Positions 18,780 through 32,409 of a stretch of DNA of 64,000 nucleotides are shown in pieces; position 1 is the stretch's first letter; every line of letters starts with the position of its first letter. Both the position numbers and the translations under genes were made by a program. The stretch covers positions 33,961,774 through 34,025,773 of the forward strand of contig OZ023216.1 in assembly GCA_963995525.1 (NCBI GenBank), written 5' to 3'. This DNA is from Escarpia spicata (Eukaryota > Annelida > Polychaeta > Sabellida > Siboglinidae). Under the pieces are notes generated by a model, which saw nothing but the letters and a program-made list of their open reading frames with translations, was not told the origin of the DNA and did no database searches.

Positions 18780-19263
18780 ATTAAAGGAACTGATGTACAA
18801 GACGTTGGCACTGCTCAGAGTGGAGTGTCGTGTTGTGTTGTATCATCTGGGACCTGTGCCAACAGAAACTCATAAGCAAAGTAGGGATCGTGCAACGGAA
18901 AGCAGCGCGGTTTGTCCTCGGCCGGTTCTACCTGGACATAGTGAATCAGAGGTCAGTAAACAGTATTGTTCTAGAATTACAGTGGGAGTGCCTCCAAACC
19001 AGGAGGCCAGATGTGGCATGACTTGCAAAGTTGTGAAAAACCTCTGAATATCTATATTTTCATACCATCCTGCGCCACGTCCTGAATACCATGCCAATCA
19101 CAAGAACCCCAGACAATTTGTCGAACTGGATCCTGAAATGGTCGCCTACAAGTTCGCCTTCCTACCACGGACTATCGTAGCGTGCATCTCCTTGCCAGAC
19201 AATGTTATCGTGGCAGAGTCAGTGAACGAGTTCCGCCCCCGACTCCGAAAGAACCGTTGGTGA
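18780..19263 (+). mobile_element. LINE 3' fragment (reverse transcriptase C-terminus)
   Basis: Frames give KVGIVQRKAARFVLGRF (the VQR.AARF signature after the RT thumb), LELQWECLQTRRPD, and at the end FLPRTIVACISLPDNVI with FRPRLRKNRW before a stop at 19263. This is the usual tail of jockey/CR1-type ORF2. There is a stop after DVALAKL and a frameshift. 5' truncated. Confidence 0.75.
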
Positions 19264-19269
19264 AGTAAA

Positions 19270-19980
19270 TAGTTACATACATCACATATATAATGGGTGC
19301 AGAATCGACGTAAGATCGGTAACACAGTGGTCAAGTAGGGGCAATATCCTAACAGAACTTCGATACTAGTAGCATTTTCATCAAAAAGTTAAAATATCTG
19401 CAAAAATTATTCCAAATAAATGTGGCAGAATACAACCTGAAATAGTATTATATTGTTTTCGCAACAAAGGACTATGCACGTACAAATATGGTTGTCACAT
19501 TTTGGAGGATAGAATTCGTTACATTTAAATACGAAAAACAATTATTCTGAAAGTACTGTAACCAGAAAAATGAAATATTATTACCAACATCCCTAACGAA
19601 TCCCGAGGAATGGTAGCAAAGTGGATATGGTTATTATACTAAAGCAGGCCAACAAAATACAGCCTGCTGAAATCACTCTTTGATTTTTGTTCCATGTTTA
19701 TCCACCCATTATCCTTTCCCTATCATTCTTGAATTTTGCATTGAAAACAATATTCCAATATGTCAACTTAATCAATTTCATGTATAAGTTGTAAACGTCT
19801 CAGAGTGTAAGTTTGGGTGCTTACCCATTTGCACATTGATGCTTAGCTTTTTCCCAAAAGTGCTTAAGTTACTAGGGTAGCCAATTAGTCACTGGTCAAT
19901 TTTGAAACATCAACGTTTTGAGCATTGGTTGATTTCACTAAACAGTGCAACGACAACAGCAGTCAGACGTGTTACATTAC
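19270..19980. other. AT-rich spacer, no feature recognised
   Basis: No gene, tandem array or element end seen. Confidence 0.35.
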
Positions 19981-19981
19981 C

Positions 19982-20390
19982 TCAATATTGAAGGTCTTGG
20001 CGTCACTCTCAAATATACATCTCCCTTGTTGTCAATATCTGCATCCCAGTTCTTATTCACGAAATCACTAGTCACGATTTCCTCGGGGATCTCCTGTTCC
20101 GTTTTCCCTTCATCTTTCTTCATGTCATCCTTGTTCTTCTTATCTCGCTCCCAATCATTATTTCTTTCGTCATCCTTCCACATGAACGGCAGGTAGAACT
20201 TTTCAGTTGGGACTTTTTCTTCCACTGACGAAACACTTCTTAACGTTGTATCGTCCCTGTTTCCTTCGCCATTGGCTAACCGCATACACCCCTCAAACCC
20301 CTTGTAGACAGGGTTCCTGGTCCAGTGGAAGGTGCTAGCCATATCATCCAGGGCATACATGGGTCGCGAAGTGGCTGATGCTAACATCAC
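19982..20390 (-). CDS. Unidentified internal exon of a host gene
   Basis: A minus-strand open stretch of about 136 codons is bounded by a good acceptor (CTGTCTACAG|GTATG, near 20391) and a plausible donor (ATTGAG|GTAATG, near 19981). The sequence has no low-complexity bias: TSRPMYALDDMASTFHW, NPVYKGFEGCMRLANGEG, then a strongly acidic/basic stretch (DDERNNDWERDKKNKDD, KKDEGKTEQEIPEE) and DVYLRVTPRP. I do not recognise the family. The GFEGCMR part faintly recalls laminin-G edges, but this is weak. Independent of the MARCHF2/3-like gene, whose own start lies to the left. Confidence 0.4.
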
Positions 20391-20779
20391 ATACCTGTAG
20401 ACAGTACACAAGCATGGCCAGATATTTACTATTTGTTATTTGCTTATTGTTTTATAATAACTATTATGAGTGTATATGGGCAATTCTACCTTGATTGGCT
20501 TTACATGTTGAGCATGATTATGCCAAACAATTAATATTTTCTTCCATATGATATTATTTCTAAAGACTCAACTTTTGTCTGAAGCAAGCTTAGACCAAGT
20601 GCTACTTAAAACCATACTTTTGCCACTAATTAATGGCATGTGCCTAGATAAATGTGACTGACATTACACAAAAAGAACATGGACATATTTGGTTGAATTG
20701 TATTGCAACTTTCTGCTCAGAATTGACATTGAACACAAAATGACTTTTTTTTGCATTAGAGATATGACATTGACAAAAA

Positions 20780-23700
20780 GATTTTAACAAGATTGATCAA
20801 GATTGCCATCCAGAAAATTAACTCTAGATGGCAGGTGGACAAGGAAGCCTTTTGGCTTACCGAGAGTCCAATACTTTTTATCTACGTGTATCCCGCCCCT
20901 TTAAGGTATGTGTCGATATTATTTTTAAACATATTCACGCTACTAGCACCAACACAATCAGGAGATAATATGTTCCATTAATTTACAGTCCTTTGTGTGA
21001 ATGAGAACTTTCTTATATATAATCTACACTGCTCCTTTACTAATGTAACTTCATGTCCTCTGGTCCTTCTATTTTTCTTAACTGCAAAAAAAACATTTCT
21101 ATCAATATTTTCATAACCATTCAATATTTTAAACACTTCTATCTGATCTCCTGTCAATCTCCTGGTCTCTAGTGTTGTTAAACCAAATTTTTTTGCGTAT
21201 TTCGTAACCAAGATCCCTCAGTTTTGGTATCATTTTAATTGCTCTCTTCTGTATTCTTTCTAGCATATCTATGTCCTTCTTGCGATATGGCCTCCACGCT
21301 TGAATATAATATTCTAAATGAGGCCTAACTACTGTTTTGTACAGCGATATTATTAGCTCTTTTTCTTTATATGTTATGTTTCGCCTAATTAATCCAAGGA
21401 TATGATTTCCCTTTGAAGCGGCAATATCGCACTGCTCTGAAACCTTCATATCAGCACCAATGGTTAACCCTAAGTCCTTTTCTTTTACAGTAGTACTCAG
21501 TACAGATCCCCCCATTGTATATTGTACATCTTCTTTCCCATGTCCTGTGTGGAGGCATTTACATTTCCCAAAATTGAACAACATTAGCCATTTTTCAGAA
21601 CATTTGATCAACCTGTCAAGAATATCTTGTAAATGCTGTCTATCTTCATCGCGTTTAATCCTTCTAAAAAATGTTGTATCAACCGGACATTTCAACACCT
21701 TGCTTGTTATATAATCGTCCAAATCGTTGATATATATTAAGAATAATGTAGTTCCCAGTACTGATCCCTGTGGTAACCCACTCAAAACTGATTTCCTGTT
21801 TGAAGCCTCCCCATCAACTATTACCCGTCGTCTTCTGTCAATTAACCATTTTTCTATCCAGTTAATTAAACCATTTCCTATGCCATGGGCCTTAAGTTTA
21901 AGCAGTAATCTTTAATGTGGCACTTTGTCAAAAGCTTTCTGAAAATCTAAGTAGATGATATCTACTGGTGATCCCTCGCCTACCCACTTAGTGATATCTT
22001 CCAAACAACATAACATAGTTGTTAAGCATGACCTCGCTTTTAGAAACAAGTTATGTTTAACAAGAAAATCCACCATGTGATCTTTAATTAGTCTTTCTAA
22101 AATGTTTCAAATCACTCACGTTAAACTCACTGGTCTGTAGTTCTTTGACTTGTTTCTGGAACCTTTTTTAAATAACGGTATAATGTTTGTTCTTTCCATT
22201 CTAAAGGAACAACTCCCTCTTCTAATGACAAGTTGAAAACTGTTGCAAGTGGTATGCTAATTTGTTCTACAATTTCCAATAGTAGTTTGGGCGGAATCTC
22301 ATCCACTCTAGGTGATTTGTTATCCTTGATAACCCTTATTTTCTTAGCTACCATTTCCGGGGTTACAATTAACTGTCCTAAATAGTCTGATTCTGCCCCC
22401 TGGAACTTAGCCTCTGGTACTGGCAGTGAACTAATATCTTCCCTGGTAAACACTGAACTAAAATACTCATTCAGGTCTTCTGCCATTAAGAATCCCTCCG
22501 ATATTATATTTCCAGCATTATCTTCTAGAGGACCGACCTTATCCTGAACTTTCTGTTTGCTCCGAACATATGCATAAAAACCTTTCTGTCTTGTTTTATA
22601 TAACAAGCTAATTTATCTTCGTTCGAAGCTTCTCTTCGAATTTCTAATTTCAGTTGTAGATTGGTTTAGTGCTTCTTTATCAATGTTGTATTATTCGTCA
22701 TTTCCAGTACGTTTATATGACTTCCACATCGTTTGTTTGTACTTATTTATTTTTTCTAATGGTTTCTTTCGATAAGTATTTCTTTCTGGACCGTTTCCCT
22801 TGTTTTTTCAAGGGACATTTTTTATCGACGATGCATTATATTTCACTCTTTAAGATATTCAGCATTATGTTGCTGACTTATTCTTCAGTGAGTTGTTCCA
22901 GTCTATCTTTGCTAAATATTTCCTCATTTCCTTATATCTTCCTTTGTGAACATTTCTCCTGAACTGCTTTTTATTATTTCTTACTGATTGTACTTTGATA
23001 ATAAAATGTATCTGGTTGTGATCACAGCTTTCCAGAGGCTTACATAATTTGACATTGTCAACTAATTCACTCTGTGAGGACAAAACTATGTCTAACACAT
23101 TCTCACCCCTGGTTGGCTCTAGCACAAGTTGAGAAAGGAAACTGTCTTGTACTAAAACTAAAAAAACTTGTAGTCCTCACTCCCCGTACTCTGTAGAGAT
23201 TCCCAATGTATGTGACCATGGTTAAAATCTCCCATAATAATGCAGTCCCGTTTGCTAACTTCGCTTATAGCGTTTTTTGTACTTTTTCATTCTCTTCTAC
23301 ACTTATGTTTGAATTTCGATAAACTAACCAAACCCTTAACGTTGTAAGTATGTTACACCAAACAGCTTCTTCGCAATATTCTTCTCTTTCTAATTTATTT
23401 CATAAGCCTGGATAGATTCTTTAACATATAAAATAACTCCACCTCCCCTTCTTCCTAATCTATCTTTCCTGAACATTGCATAGCCTGTTACTGTTAGTCC
23501 CAATTCGGCATCTGATATATCAGTGTTGGCTCATGATTCGATTATACCTATTATGTGAGGGTCAATATCTTCTACCATAATGTTTAGTTCACTTCTTTTG
23601 TTTACTTTGCTCCTTGCATTTAAACAAACGCATTTATATGCTAATTCAGAACAGTTTTCCGGGCTGTTCTTTGCTGATTTTTTTCTGCTGTCTTTATATA

Positions 23701-24705
23701 TGCCTCCGGTTTCAGGCTTCTCTGTGAATCCCCCCTGCGAATCTAGTTTAAATAGATGCAGCCTGTCCCACTGTCAACATATTGCAACAAGTTCTCTGAG
23801 AAAACTGCTGCCCCCTTTCCACTTAGATGGAGGCCATCTCTCATATACATAGCTTCCCTCCCAGCAAAGTATCCCCATAAATCTACGAATCCTACCCCCT
23901 CTTCTTTACACATCTGCTCAACTAGTGATCGCCATCCCCTTGCAGTTTATATGTTGGCCCCCTTCCTCCCATTTATTGGCAACATTCCTGAGAGATTAAT
24001 CTGTTCGACTCTTGTCTTCTTTAACTTCCTCACTAACTGTCTGTACTTCTGTACTATACCAGTTGTTCCCTCCCTGTCAGCATTATGTGTCCCTACGTGT
24101 ACTAGTATAGACCCTCCCTTGCCATGCCCCAATACCTTATCTACCCTTTCAGTCACATGTTCTATTCTAGCCCCCGGCAAACAAACAACGACGTCCTCCC
24201 CTTCGCTTAGTCTCTTATCCGTCTTTCTCAGAATAGATTCGCACATAAACACGCTCTCTTTTCTCAATGCCCCCTCAATCTCTTTCTCTATGGTCACTTT
24301 CTCCCCTGTCACCTTCACGCCTGTCACATTTCCTGCCGTCGATCCTTGGATTTCTTCCCCTCCGATCACCTTCCCTCCTCTCAGTCTCCTTTCCTCTTTC
24401 TTCTTGCCACTACTTTGCTCCTTCAGTCTCACAGTGTTTCCAACTCTCTCCCTGTCATCTCTCTCCATTCTACCTGTCTCCTTATTCACATCTCCATCCC
24501 CTTCACAATATCTACCAACCTAGCTACCTCCTTCTCCAGACATTCCACCTTCCAACAACCCCACGCACTGAAAGGTGAATCCCTCTTCCTTGGTCTCTGC
24601 CCATAACTTCTCACAGCCGGATAGGGCAAAATCCATCCAACTGTGGCAGTCATCGCACACCAAGTGTCTCTTTGCCTTGACTTGCTGCTTGCAAGGCGCC
24701 ATATC
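20780..24705 (-). mobile_element. CR1-like LINE, decayed copy 2 (nearly full length)
   Basis: Minus strand. ORF1 starts at 24702 with a Cys/His finger (CDDCHSWMDFALSGC), then a charged linker and an SGNH/esterase-like domain with GGSILVHVGTHNAD (23947-24489). ORF2 remnants: endonuclease end (VLDIVLSSQSELVDN, SCDHNQ, 22865-23125), RT palm YFSSVFTREDISSLPVPE and SPRVDEIPPKLL (22127-22606), and RT C-terminal half SGLPQGSVLGTTLF (21129-21785). The FADD box is degraded (PVDTTFF). There are several frameshifts. The 3' end near 20780 shows a short repeated ATCTTGATCAATCTTG. It shares most of its length with copy 1. Confidence 0.85.
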
Positions 24706-24719
24706 AGAATTTATTTAAT

Positions 24720-25863
24720 AATAATAATAATATAATTACCTACTTTAAATAGTTTAGTCAACTGTGTTTACACTATTCACTGTCTATGTAGTCTTTAAGA
24801 AAACTGTTTACTGTGCACATATGTTACACTTTACGTAAGATTGCCTTGTTTATTTCGGTTACAGTTTTTGGTTATAGTCACAACTGACTATTTATCCTAT
24901 CAGAAACACTAACGTTACCGGTAGTGACCTAATTTAAATACAATCAATTACTTTACGCTAGACTTCTTATTCATTTAGGTTATACCTTGCCCTAGCGAAT
25001 ACATGCTAAACATGGGACACTAGCTACATAAACTTAGTTCGCCCGGTTATCGCGAATGCTTAATTTTAACAATGCTACCTAATCAAAATGTCTAGCTTAC
25101 ACAGATATTATCTTATGTAAGTAGTTTTATGTTTGTTACTTTATCACCTATATATTCTACCACATAATGAGGTTTGTTAACTTACCCTATTATCACTCAC
25201 TAGACTAAAGTGTTATAAAATGCTTTATCTAACTAAGTTTAACCACAACTGCTACTCAATATATGTTTACTGCTACTTTATGAATGATATTAAGGCAAGA
25301 ATAATAGTTATCAATCAGTAATTCGACTTGTTTATCAACTTTTCTGCACCACCAATGTCTACGATCTATTTCCGCCAAATATAGCCTCGAATATCTGTAC
25401 ACGAAATTGCAATCGGAGTACAACTACAAGTTTGTCGCTGGATGTACACAAGAACTGTGTTAACTGTTTGAGTTGTTGCCGTTTGAACATCGCGAATGTG
25501 TAACCTTGCATCAGAACCAGAGGCGTAACCAGGGTTGATATATTGGGGTATCACTGTAAAGCTGTACAGCTGTATGTTACATATCATCATTCAGTGTACA
25601 TTGCCTTATAAGTTATAGTGTGGGATTTCTTAGCCTTAGCCTTAGGGGGTTTCCGGGCCGCGTATACAGTAACATTGGCATTGGGCATGGCATTGGCATT
25701 GCTAATTGCTGGAATAAGCATTTCATTTGCGAAGTTCAAACGACAATAATATCAATCATGTTTACATGCTGCAAGATTGATCTCGTTTTTTTTTGCTAAA
25801 ATAAGGATGTAACATGTTTCGCTTCAACCAACTCCAGTGTCGAGTATGTATCTGTACGCCTTA
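24720..25863. other. AT-rich spacer
   Basis: No coding frame or repeat array of note. A small CATTGGCATTGGGCATGG-type run is at about 25675. Confidence 0.4.
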
Positions 25864-26246
25864 GGCGGAAATGCGGATGTCACGTGTGTACGCATGTGAC
25901 AAAGGGATCACGGAGACGAAGTCAAGCAAATAAAGTGCTAAGAACAACATTCGGTGCCAACGATACGCAATAGCAGAATCTGTTCAGTAATCCGTGCTGC
26001 CTTTGGAATATATATTATAATTCCCTCTCTTACGAAATATGTTTTTCTCCGACAACTAAGCCTAAGCCTAAGGATTTCACTAAAAAAACGTTCTAACCAT
26101 ATAATATTTGCACTCTACCAATTAAATATGTGGTATTGATGTAGAATATCAAAACGTTATGCACAATTTTCTTTATATTGTTTTAATAAGACATAATATT
26201 GTGTTGCTTACGTGCAGAGGAAAAGGTTTCGTTCAGTATATCTGTG
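25864..26246 (+). repeat. Dispersed repeat, copy 1 (383 bp)
   Basis: Matches 32410-32875 in the same orientation from GGCGGAAATGCG to TATATCTGTG, with an 80-bp deletion and a small duplication of CCTAAG. No coding content. Family unknown. The pair brackets the CR1-like LINE but too far out to be its target duplication. Confidence 0.75.
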
Positions 26247-26249
26247 CTT

Positions 26250-27029
26250 AGGTCTACGGTACCGTAACGGAGCCGAGGACGAGTGGTAACGACGACGTCA
26301 GAAGATGTAGATTCAAGCAGACGACAACGAAGTAGTGATTCTGTTAAAAACAAACCGGATACAGATCCTCGAAGTGTATGATGTAATAGCAAAGTGTACT
26401 GGGCACGTTTAGTATCAACACAATGTCTAATATATAACAACAATTATGTGTATACACAAAGTAAAGAAGCTAGGGAATATTATGTATCCGGTTCCGGTAC
26501 AACTACAAGGCGCGTACGTAGCAACACCAGTGGCACTAAATCTCATCATAAACGAACAAATTCAAAGCTCTTTCAGTAAATACTTAAACCCACAGCACAA
26601 TTCAAACCCCATACTGTTATTAATAACAGAAATAGAAAACTTCTACCCTTAGGATCGTAACTATAACGCAACTCATATTCAAAATTTTCCCGCCACAACT
26701 AAAAGTAAACATAAGAAAGCACCCTAAGCAACGCTTAACATACAATCTTTGTTAAAGCCACTACAATTATGTAGACAAACATTATAAATTATGTAGGCAT
26801 AATCATCATTAATTAGTTAGACATAAACACATTTCTTCAACCATCCTGCACAAATCTTCACTTTATACTAATCTGGCTTGTTCATCAAGGCAACTCATTA
26901 AACCCAGAGTCGCCCTGGGCATCATTCTATAACTACTCAACATCTTCTCCCAGCACTGCCTTGATCCCTTGCACAACTCTAAAATACTAAATAAATATTA
27001 TAATAAGGGATATAAAACTAAAGTAGGTC
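26250..27029. other. Spacer before the LINE
   Basis: AT-rich; may include the 5' untranslated region of the downstream LINE, whose 5' end I cannot fix. Confidence 0.3.
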
Positions 27030-27969
27030 ATGGCAACCTGCAAAAAAAACTGATTTTCAGTGGAAAACTGTTGATGATGAAGTTTGGACATGCACAGGGT
27101 GTAAACAAAACTTCAAAGGACCAAACCATAAACTGCTAGAGTGCGAATTCTGCGAGAAACATTTTTGTATTGAATGTGTGGACATAAACGATAAAGAATA
27201 TAAACTAATGACAGACAAACAGCAAATACATTGGTTTTGTCCACCCTGTGACTCAAAAGTAATGAAAAATCTCAAAAATGAAAAGAGCTGTGAGGAGAGG
27301 TGCGAGCAATTCCTAAAGAAAGTGGAAAACAGAATAAACGAAATAGAAAAAGAACTTGGATCCAAAGTCGACGAGAAAAGAGTGAGAGAAATTATCTCAG
27401 AATCCAAGGTAGAAGAAAACAGCCCAACACAAGCCCAAACAAAGCCAACCATTAACCCAAATGAAGTGAAAAAAGTAGCACAACTACAAGTAAAGGAGCA
27501 AAACATTGAAACAAAAGAAAGAGAAAAAAGATTAAACAATGTAATCATTTTCAACCTGCCAGAAACAACATCACAACTAAAAACCACAAGACAACAACAT
27601 GACAAAGAACAAATCCTAGAAATCTGCACAGAAATAGACAATAACTTTACAGACACTGACATCACAGAAATCCGACGGCTCGGGGAAGCCAAAGAAAATG
27701 CAAACAGCCCCAGACCAGTACTGATTACAGTAACGCACATTGACAAAAAACGCACCCATCTTCGAAAGTTCCATCACATCAAGGAAAATGATAAGTTCAA
27801 AAATATAAAAATTGACCACGACAAAACCAAACAAGAAAGGGAAGAATCTAAAAAGCTCTATGAAGAAGCAAAGAGACAAGAAGCAGCAGATGAGTCGGGG
27901 GAATACCTGTACAGAGTGAGGGGTCCACCATGGGAAAGAAGAATAAAAAAGATAAGGAAAAGCCAATAA
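27030..27969 (+). CDS. LINE ORF1 protein with PHD-type finger and coiled coil (one frameshift)
   Basis: The N-terminal Cys-rich part (CTGC, then ECEFCEKHFCIECV and WFCPPC) is a PHD-like finger as found in CR1 ORF1. A long Lys/Glu coiled coil follows, then NVIIFNLPE with EIRRLGE, resembling the RNA-recognition-like segment of LINE ORF1 proteins, and a basic tail RRIKKIRKSQ. ATG 27030 begins MATCKK, but a run of eight A (27042-27049) shifts the frame; seven A would restore it. The remaining frame is open from there to TAA 27967. The protein would be about 312 residues. It overlaps ORF2 by 40 bp. Confidence 0.75.
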
Positions 27970-30900
27970 AAAGTACATATCCACCTAGAACAACAGATGG
28001 GAAAACGAACGTAAACAAACTTAATCTTAATGAGATAGGCAGCATTCAGTGTTTTTACACCAATGCTGACCAATTAAGAAACCAACAAAATGAATTTGAA
28101 CAAAGAATCAAAGAACTAAAACCCCACATAATAGCAATTAATGAAGTAAAACCCAAAAACCCCAAATGTTCTGTAACAACACCAGAATTTTCCTTAGAAG
28201 GTTACATGTTATTCTCAAAAAATTTAGAAAATACCGAAGGAAGAGGTATTATAATATATGTGCTAAATTCCCTGCATGCAGAGTACATAAACCTAGCCAC
28301 AACTTTCAAAGAATGCTTATTTATAGAAATCAAATTAAAGAATAAAAATAAACTTCTTTTTGGATGCATATACAGAAGCGATGGGGGATCTGAAGAAAAT
28401 AATGTAGAACTTCTAAATATGATCAGATCAATATCACAACAACAATACTCTCACATCGTAATTACTGGAGATTTCAACCTCCCTGAAATAAATTGGAATC
28501 ATTGGACGACCAAATCAAATAACCCCAACAATTTAAATTTCAAATTTGTGGAATGCCTTAGAGACACCTACATGGTTCAACACGTGTCAAACCCCACCAG
28601 AGGACGAGGCACAACTAACACAAACCTGTTAGATCTGATTCTATCTAATGACGAAGATAATGTAGGAGAACCTTAGCCCTCTGGACAAAAGTGACCATTG
28701 TGTACTCAAATTCAGTATAGTGTGCAACTTTATAACAAGTAATTACACTAAAAAAAGGAAGCTGCATAATGTCGCAAACTATGATGCAATGAGAATAGAA
28801 TGTTCAAATATTAACTGGGAAGACAAATTTAAAGACTGTAAGGATAATGTTAACGGTCAATGGGAAATCTTCAAAACAGTACTAAACTCATTAGAAGATA
28901 AGTATGTACCTCAAAAAATAGTTCCAAATAATAGAAAGGGGAATTTCCCCCTGGATGCTAATACAAGGAAACTAATTAGACGTAAAAACAGATTATGGAC
29001 AAGATACATGGAAACAAGGGATGGAACAAAATATCTAGAGTATTGTAAAAGCAGAAATAAAATCCGAGCTCTAACCAGAAAGCTCCGAAAGGAATTTGAA
29101 CGAAATCTAGCATCCCAGACCAAGAAAAACCTCAAAGTCTTTTGGAAATATTATAAATCAAAAACTACAATCAAACAAGGAATTGGGGAACTGAACATAG
29201 ACCCCACCAACCTAAAATCTCAAACAACAAATGAAGATGAAGAAAAAGCAAATATACTTGCTGACTATTTCTCCAGTGTATTCACAAAAGAACAGTCAGG
29301 GCCTATACCAACCATACCTAAAGTAAACAATAAACATGCGATGGACAAATTAAAACTAACTGAAAATATAATACTACTGACGTTAAAACAACTTAATATA
29401 AGCAAATCGCCTGGCCCAGATGGACTAGGCGCCAGGCTACTAAATGAGTTGTCAGCAAATATTTGTCAACCCTTAAAACAAATTTTTGAAACGTCGATTA
29501 AAACTTCCTGCATTCCCAATGACTGGAAAGAGGCTCAAATATCAGCAATTTATAAAAATAGAAACAAGAAACTAGCTAGTAACTACCGCCCAATAAGTTT
29601 AACAAGCATAGTATGTAAATGTATGGAAAAAATTATTAGAAATCACATTACAAACTACATGAAAGTAAATAATCTATTTAGTCAAAAACAATATAGATTT
29701 ATATCTGGCCGATCAACAGTTCTACAACTAATCAAAATAATAGATGACTGGACTAAAGAAATGGATAAGGGCAACCATACTGATGTTATATATATGGATT
29801 TCAAAAAAGCCTTTGACACCGTGCCACACAAAAGATTAATTAGCAAATTAAAAAGCTTCAACATTTCAGAAGAACTGATTAACTGGATAGAATCATTCAG
29901 CACAGATAGAAAACAAAAAGTTTCAGTAAATGGAGATGAGTCTAGCTGGAAAGAGGTAATATCAGGGATACCCCAGGGTTCCATTCTAGGACCCTTACTT
30001 TTTTTTCTATATGTTAATGACCTCCCAGATCTAACAAATTCAAATACATTTCTATTTGCTGATGACATAAAGATATTTAGAACAATAACACATATAGATG
30101 ATCAGGATGTACTTCAACATGATTTAAGCATACTAGAACAATGGAGCGACAAGTGGTTGTTAAAATTCCATCCTGATAAATGTGTACACATGGAAATTGG
30201 GAAAATTATTATTGGTGAAAGTAAATATTTTATGGCAATAAATAATGTCAAACATGCTCTTGTCACCACAGACAAACAAAAAGATTTAGGAGTAATTATT
30301 GACTCAAAACTTTCTTTTGATGATCACATCAACCAAGTGGTTAATAAAGCAACCAGAATGACAAAAGTAATCAGAAGAACTTTTCAATTCTTAGATACAT
30401 ACACTTTCTTGCCACTAAACAAGACTATGGTTATATCCCACCTAGATTATGCAATAGCAATATGGTATCCATTTAAGACGAAACATAAAATAGCCATAGA
30501 AAATGTCCAGAGAAGAGCCACAAAAGAACTACCTGGTATGAGGGACTTATCATATACTGAAAGACTAAAATTACTTAAGTTACCCACATTAACATATCGT
30601 AGGTTAAGAGGAGACATGATTGAAGTGTATAAAATAATGCATTACATATACGACAACAAATCTGCACCAAACCTTCCTAAGTGGGAGGATGTGGCATCAC
30701 GATCCAGTAACAGAGGACACTCCCTTAAACTGTTCAACCAAAGAGCAAAACTAAACATAAGAAAAAATGCATTCCCGCTTAGAGTGGTTGAACCATGGAA
30801 CAGTTTACCTGATTCAGTAATACAAGCAAAATCAATAAATTAATTTAAAAACCGCCTTTATAAATTCTGGTCAACCCAGGAGATATTATACGACTATGAA

Positions 30901-31026
30901 GCCCCACTAACATTAAACACTGGAACCGGAAAACACAAACTCTTAATACTAGACCCCGAAGAAGAAGATCTGATCATTGAGGAACCGAGAGGATCCTGCG
31001 ATCAGAACAGTCCTAAGGTATCCTAA
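27930..31026 (+). CDS. LINE ORF2: apurinic-type endonuclease and reverse transcriptase
   Basis: ATG 27930 has a perfect context (CCACCATGG). The endonuclease (27930-28700) shows YTNADQL, INEVKP, ITGDFNLPEINW and SDHC. RT follows: SKSPGPDGLGARLL, YRPISLTSI, IYMDFKKAFDTVPHKRL, GIPQGSILGPLLF, FLFADDIKIF (FADD catalytic box at about 30055), then VQRRATKELPGMRDL and a C-terminal region. An extra G in GTAGGAGAACC (28661-28671) breaks the frame between endonuclease and RT. TAA at 30841 interrupts, but the same frame continues with KNRLYKFWSTQEILYDYEAP to TAA 31024. The intact length would be about 1030 residues. Confidence 0.85.
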
Positions 31027-31030
31027 GGTA

Positions 31031-32409
31031 TTATATACCGTTTGCATTCTTCCGTCATTTTAGGTCGTTGTAGAAAACCGGAAGTGCGTCATTACGCGCC
31101 AAGCATTATATTTGTTGGGACTTAGTCTTAGATGGGTTTTCGTGATACCAACGGATATATTATTAGTATCTAAGCAATATATTGTAATGAAATAATACGC
31201 GGACATATATAACATTAATGTATCAAAAACATTGTTTCGGCTAGATACTCGTGATTAACGAACGCTGCTGCTACATTTCTGCAAGAAGCCATCGGATATG
31301 TTTTCGTGGCATGTAGGGGAGACCTGACCTAGGCTCCATGGCCTCCTTATTTTCAGAAGCTGGTTACTACAAGTCTCCGCCAGCACATGGCTTTCCCATT
31401 TTGCAGAATGTGATGGATTGCCTTCCCATACAATAGGTCGATACGTCAGCTATGCGCTATTTGAAGATTTTGTTAAAATCAACATAGTATGTTTGGAAAA
31501 ATGGCCATGGGGTAGGGCGGGGGGATACGTCCACCTTAAGCTAAACATTTAATAACAACAAATCATAAAGTTTATTCGAATATATACGCATTCTAAAAAA
31601 ATAAAAGTACGCCCACCGAAAAGGGCAGGTCGCCCAGGGGTGGGCGTTTTACCCCACAACAAATTAGGCAATCGTTTTGACATAACATTGGTCACGTGCA
31701 CCATACATATGGTACATACGAATTAAGCAAATATATTTCCGTATAATTGTGGCTATCATGGTATAATTGATATAATTAAATAGTATGTCGGAAGATCATA
31801 CGTCTCCACATATTGCCTTCCTCGTCAATCCCTCAACTACACAGTAGCAGAGGATGCCAATGGTCAAGGTAAATCAAGGTAAGGTATTGAACTGCCGTTG
31901 ATTGATGTTGCACAGGAGTGTAAATTTCCACATTGCGTATGGGGGTGGTCAAAGTTCAGAAGTTTGGCGGCAACAATCATCTAGTTGACTCGGCCGGACT
32001 TTAGGGAGTTGCGTGGACGTAGGAAAATCATTACAGAAAGATGCCAGACAGCCGAGAGGACAAATTCAGACCTATGTAGGTCATCTACACTAAAATGGAA
32101 TAAAAATTAAACAAAATGTAATATAAAAAAATCCCTACCCCTCTCTACCTACTCTATCTAACTATGAAAGATTTAGGTTTGTGGCACCGTTGACGTAACA
32201 CCGTCAAGAGTATCAGCTGCCACAGTTGTTTTAGGCAGCTAGTTCAAATCTCGGATGGTGTTGGGTAGGAAAGAATACTGTATACTGCGTACACGCACAC
32301 ACGCACGCACATACGCACGCACACATCTATCCCAGGCATCTGGTTTACGTGCATTTGCGAAATTTTATTAGTCCACTTTTGAAGAAATTGTTGTTAGCCT
32401 GACGTCACT
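31031..32409. other. Spacer without genes
   Basis: No frame or repeat of note except a short CA/CG stretch at 32288-32325. Confidence 0.4.

Larger units (their letters stand above)
27030..31030 (+). mobile_element. CR1-like LINE, nearly intact
   Basis: Both ORFs are present in order with only three defects visible: a frameshift in A8 at the start of ORF1, a one-base gain at 28665-28666 in ORF2, and a nonsense codon at 30841. The 3' end carries a double 10-bp repeat TCCTAAGGTATCCTAAGGTA (31011-31030), the kind of short 3' repeat CR1 and L2 elements end with instead of poly(A). The 5' end is not fixed. It is the youngest LINE in the window by eye. Confidence 0.85.

Noticed and set aside
23756..24578. 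Ser/Pro-rich plus-strand frame of 255 codons
   Set aside because: Antisense to CR1 ORF1, which carries the recognisable esterase-like domain on the minus strand.
26183..26443. 86-codon minus-strand frame
   Set aside because: No splice sites, domain or promoter; compatible with chance.
27057..27755. Minus-strand frame of 232 codons opposite LINE ORF1
   Set aside because: Antisense shadow of a Lys/Glu-rich coding sequence, giving a Phe/Ser-rich pseudo-membrane protein.
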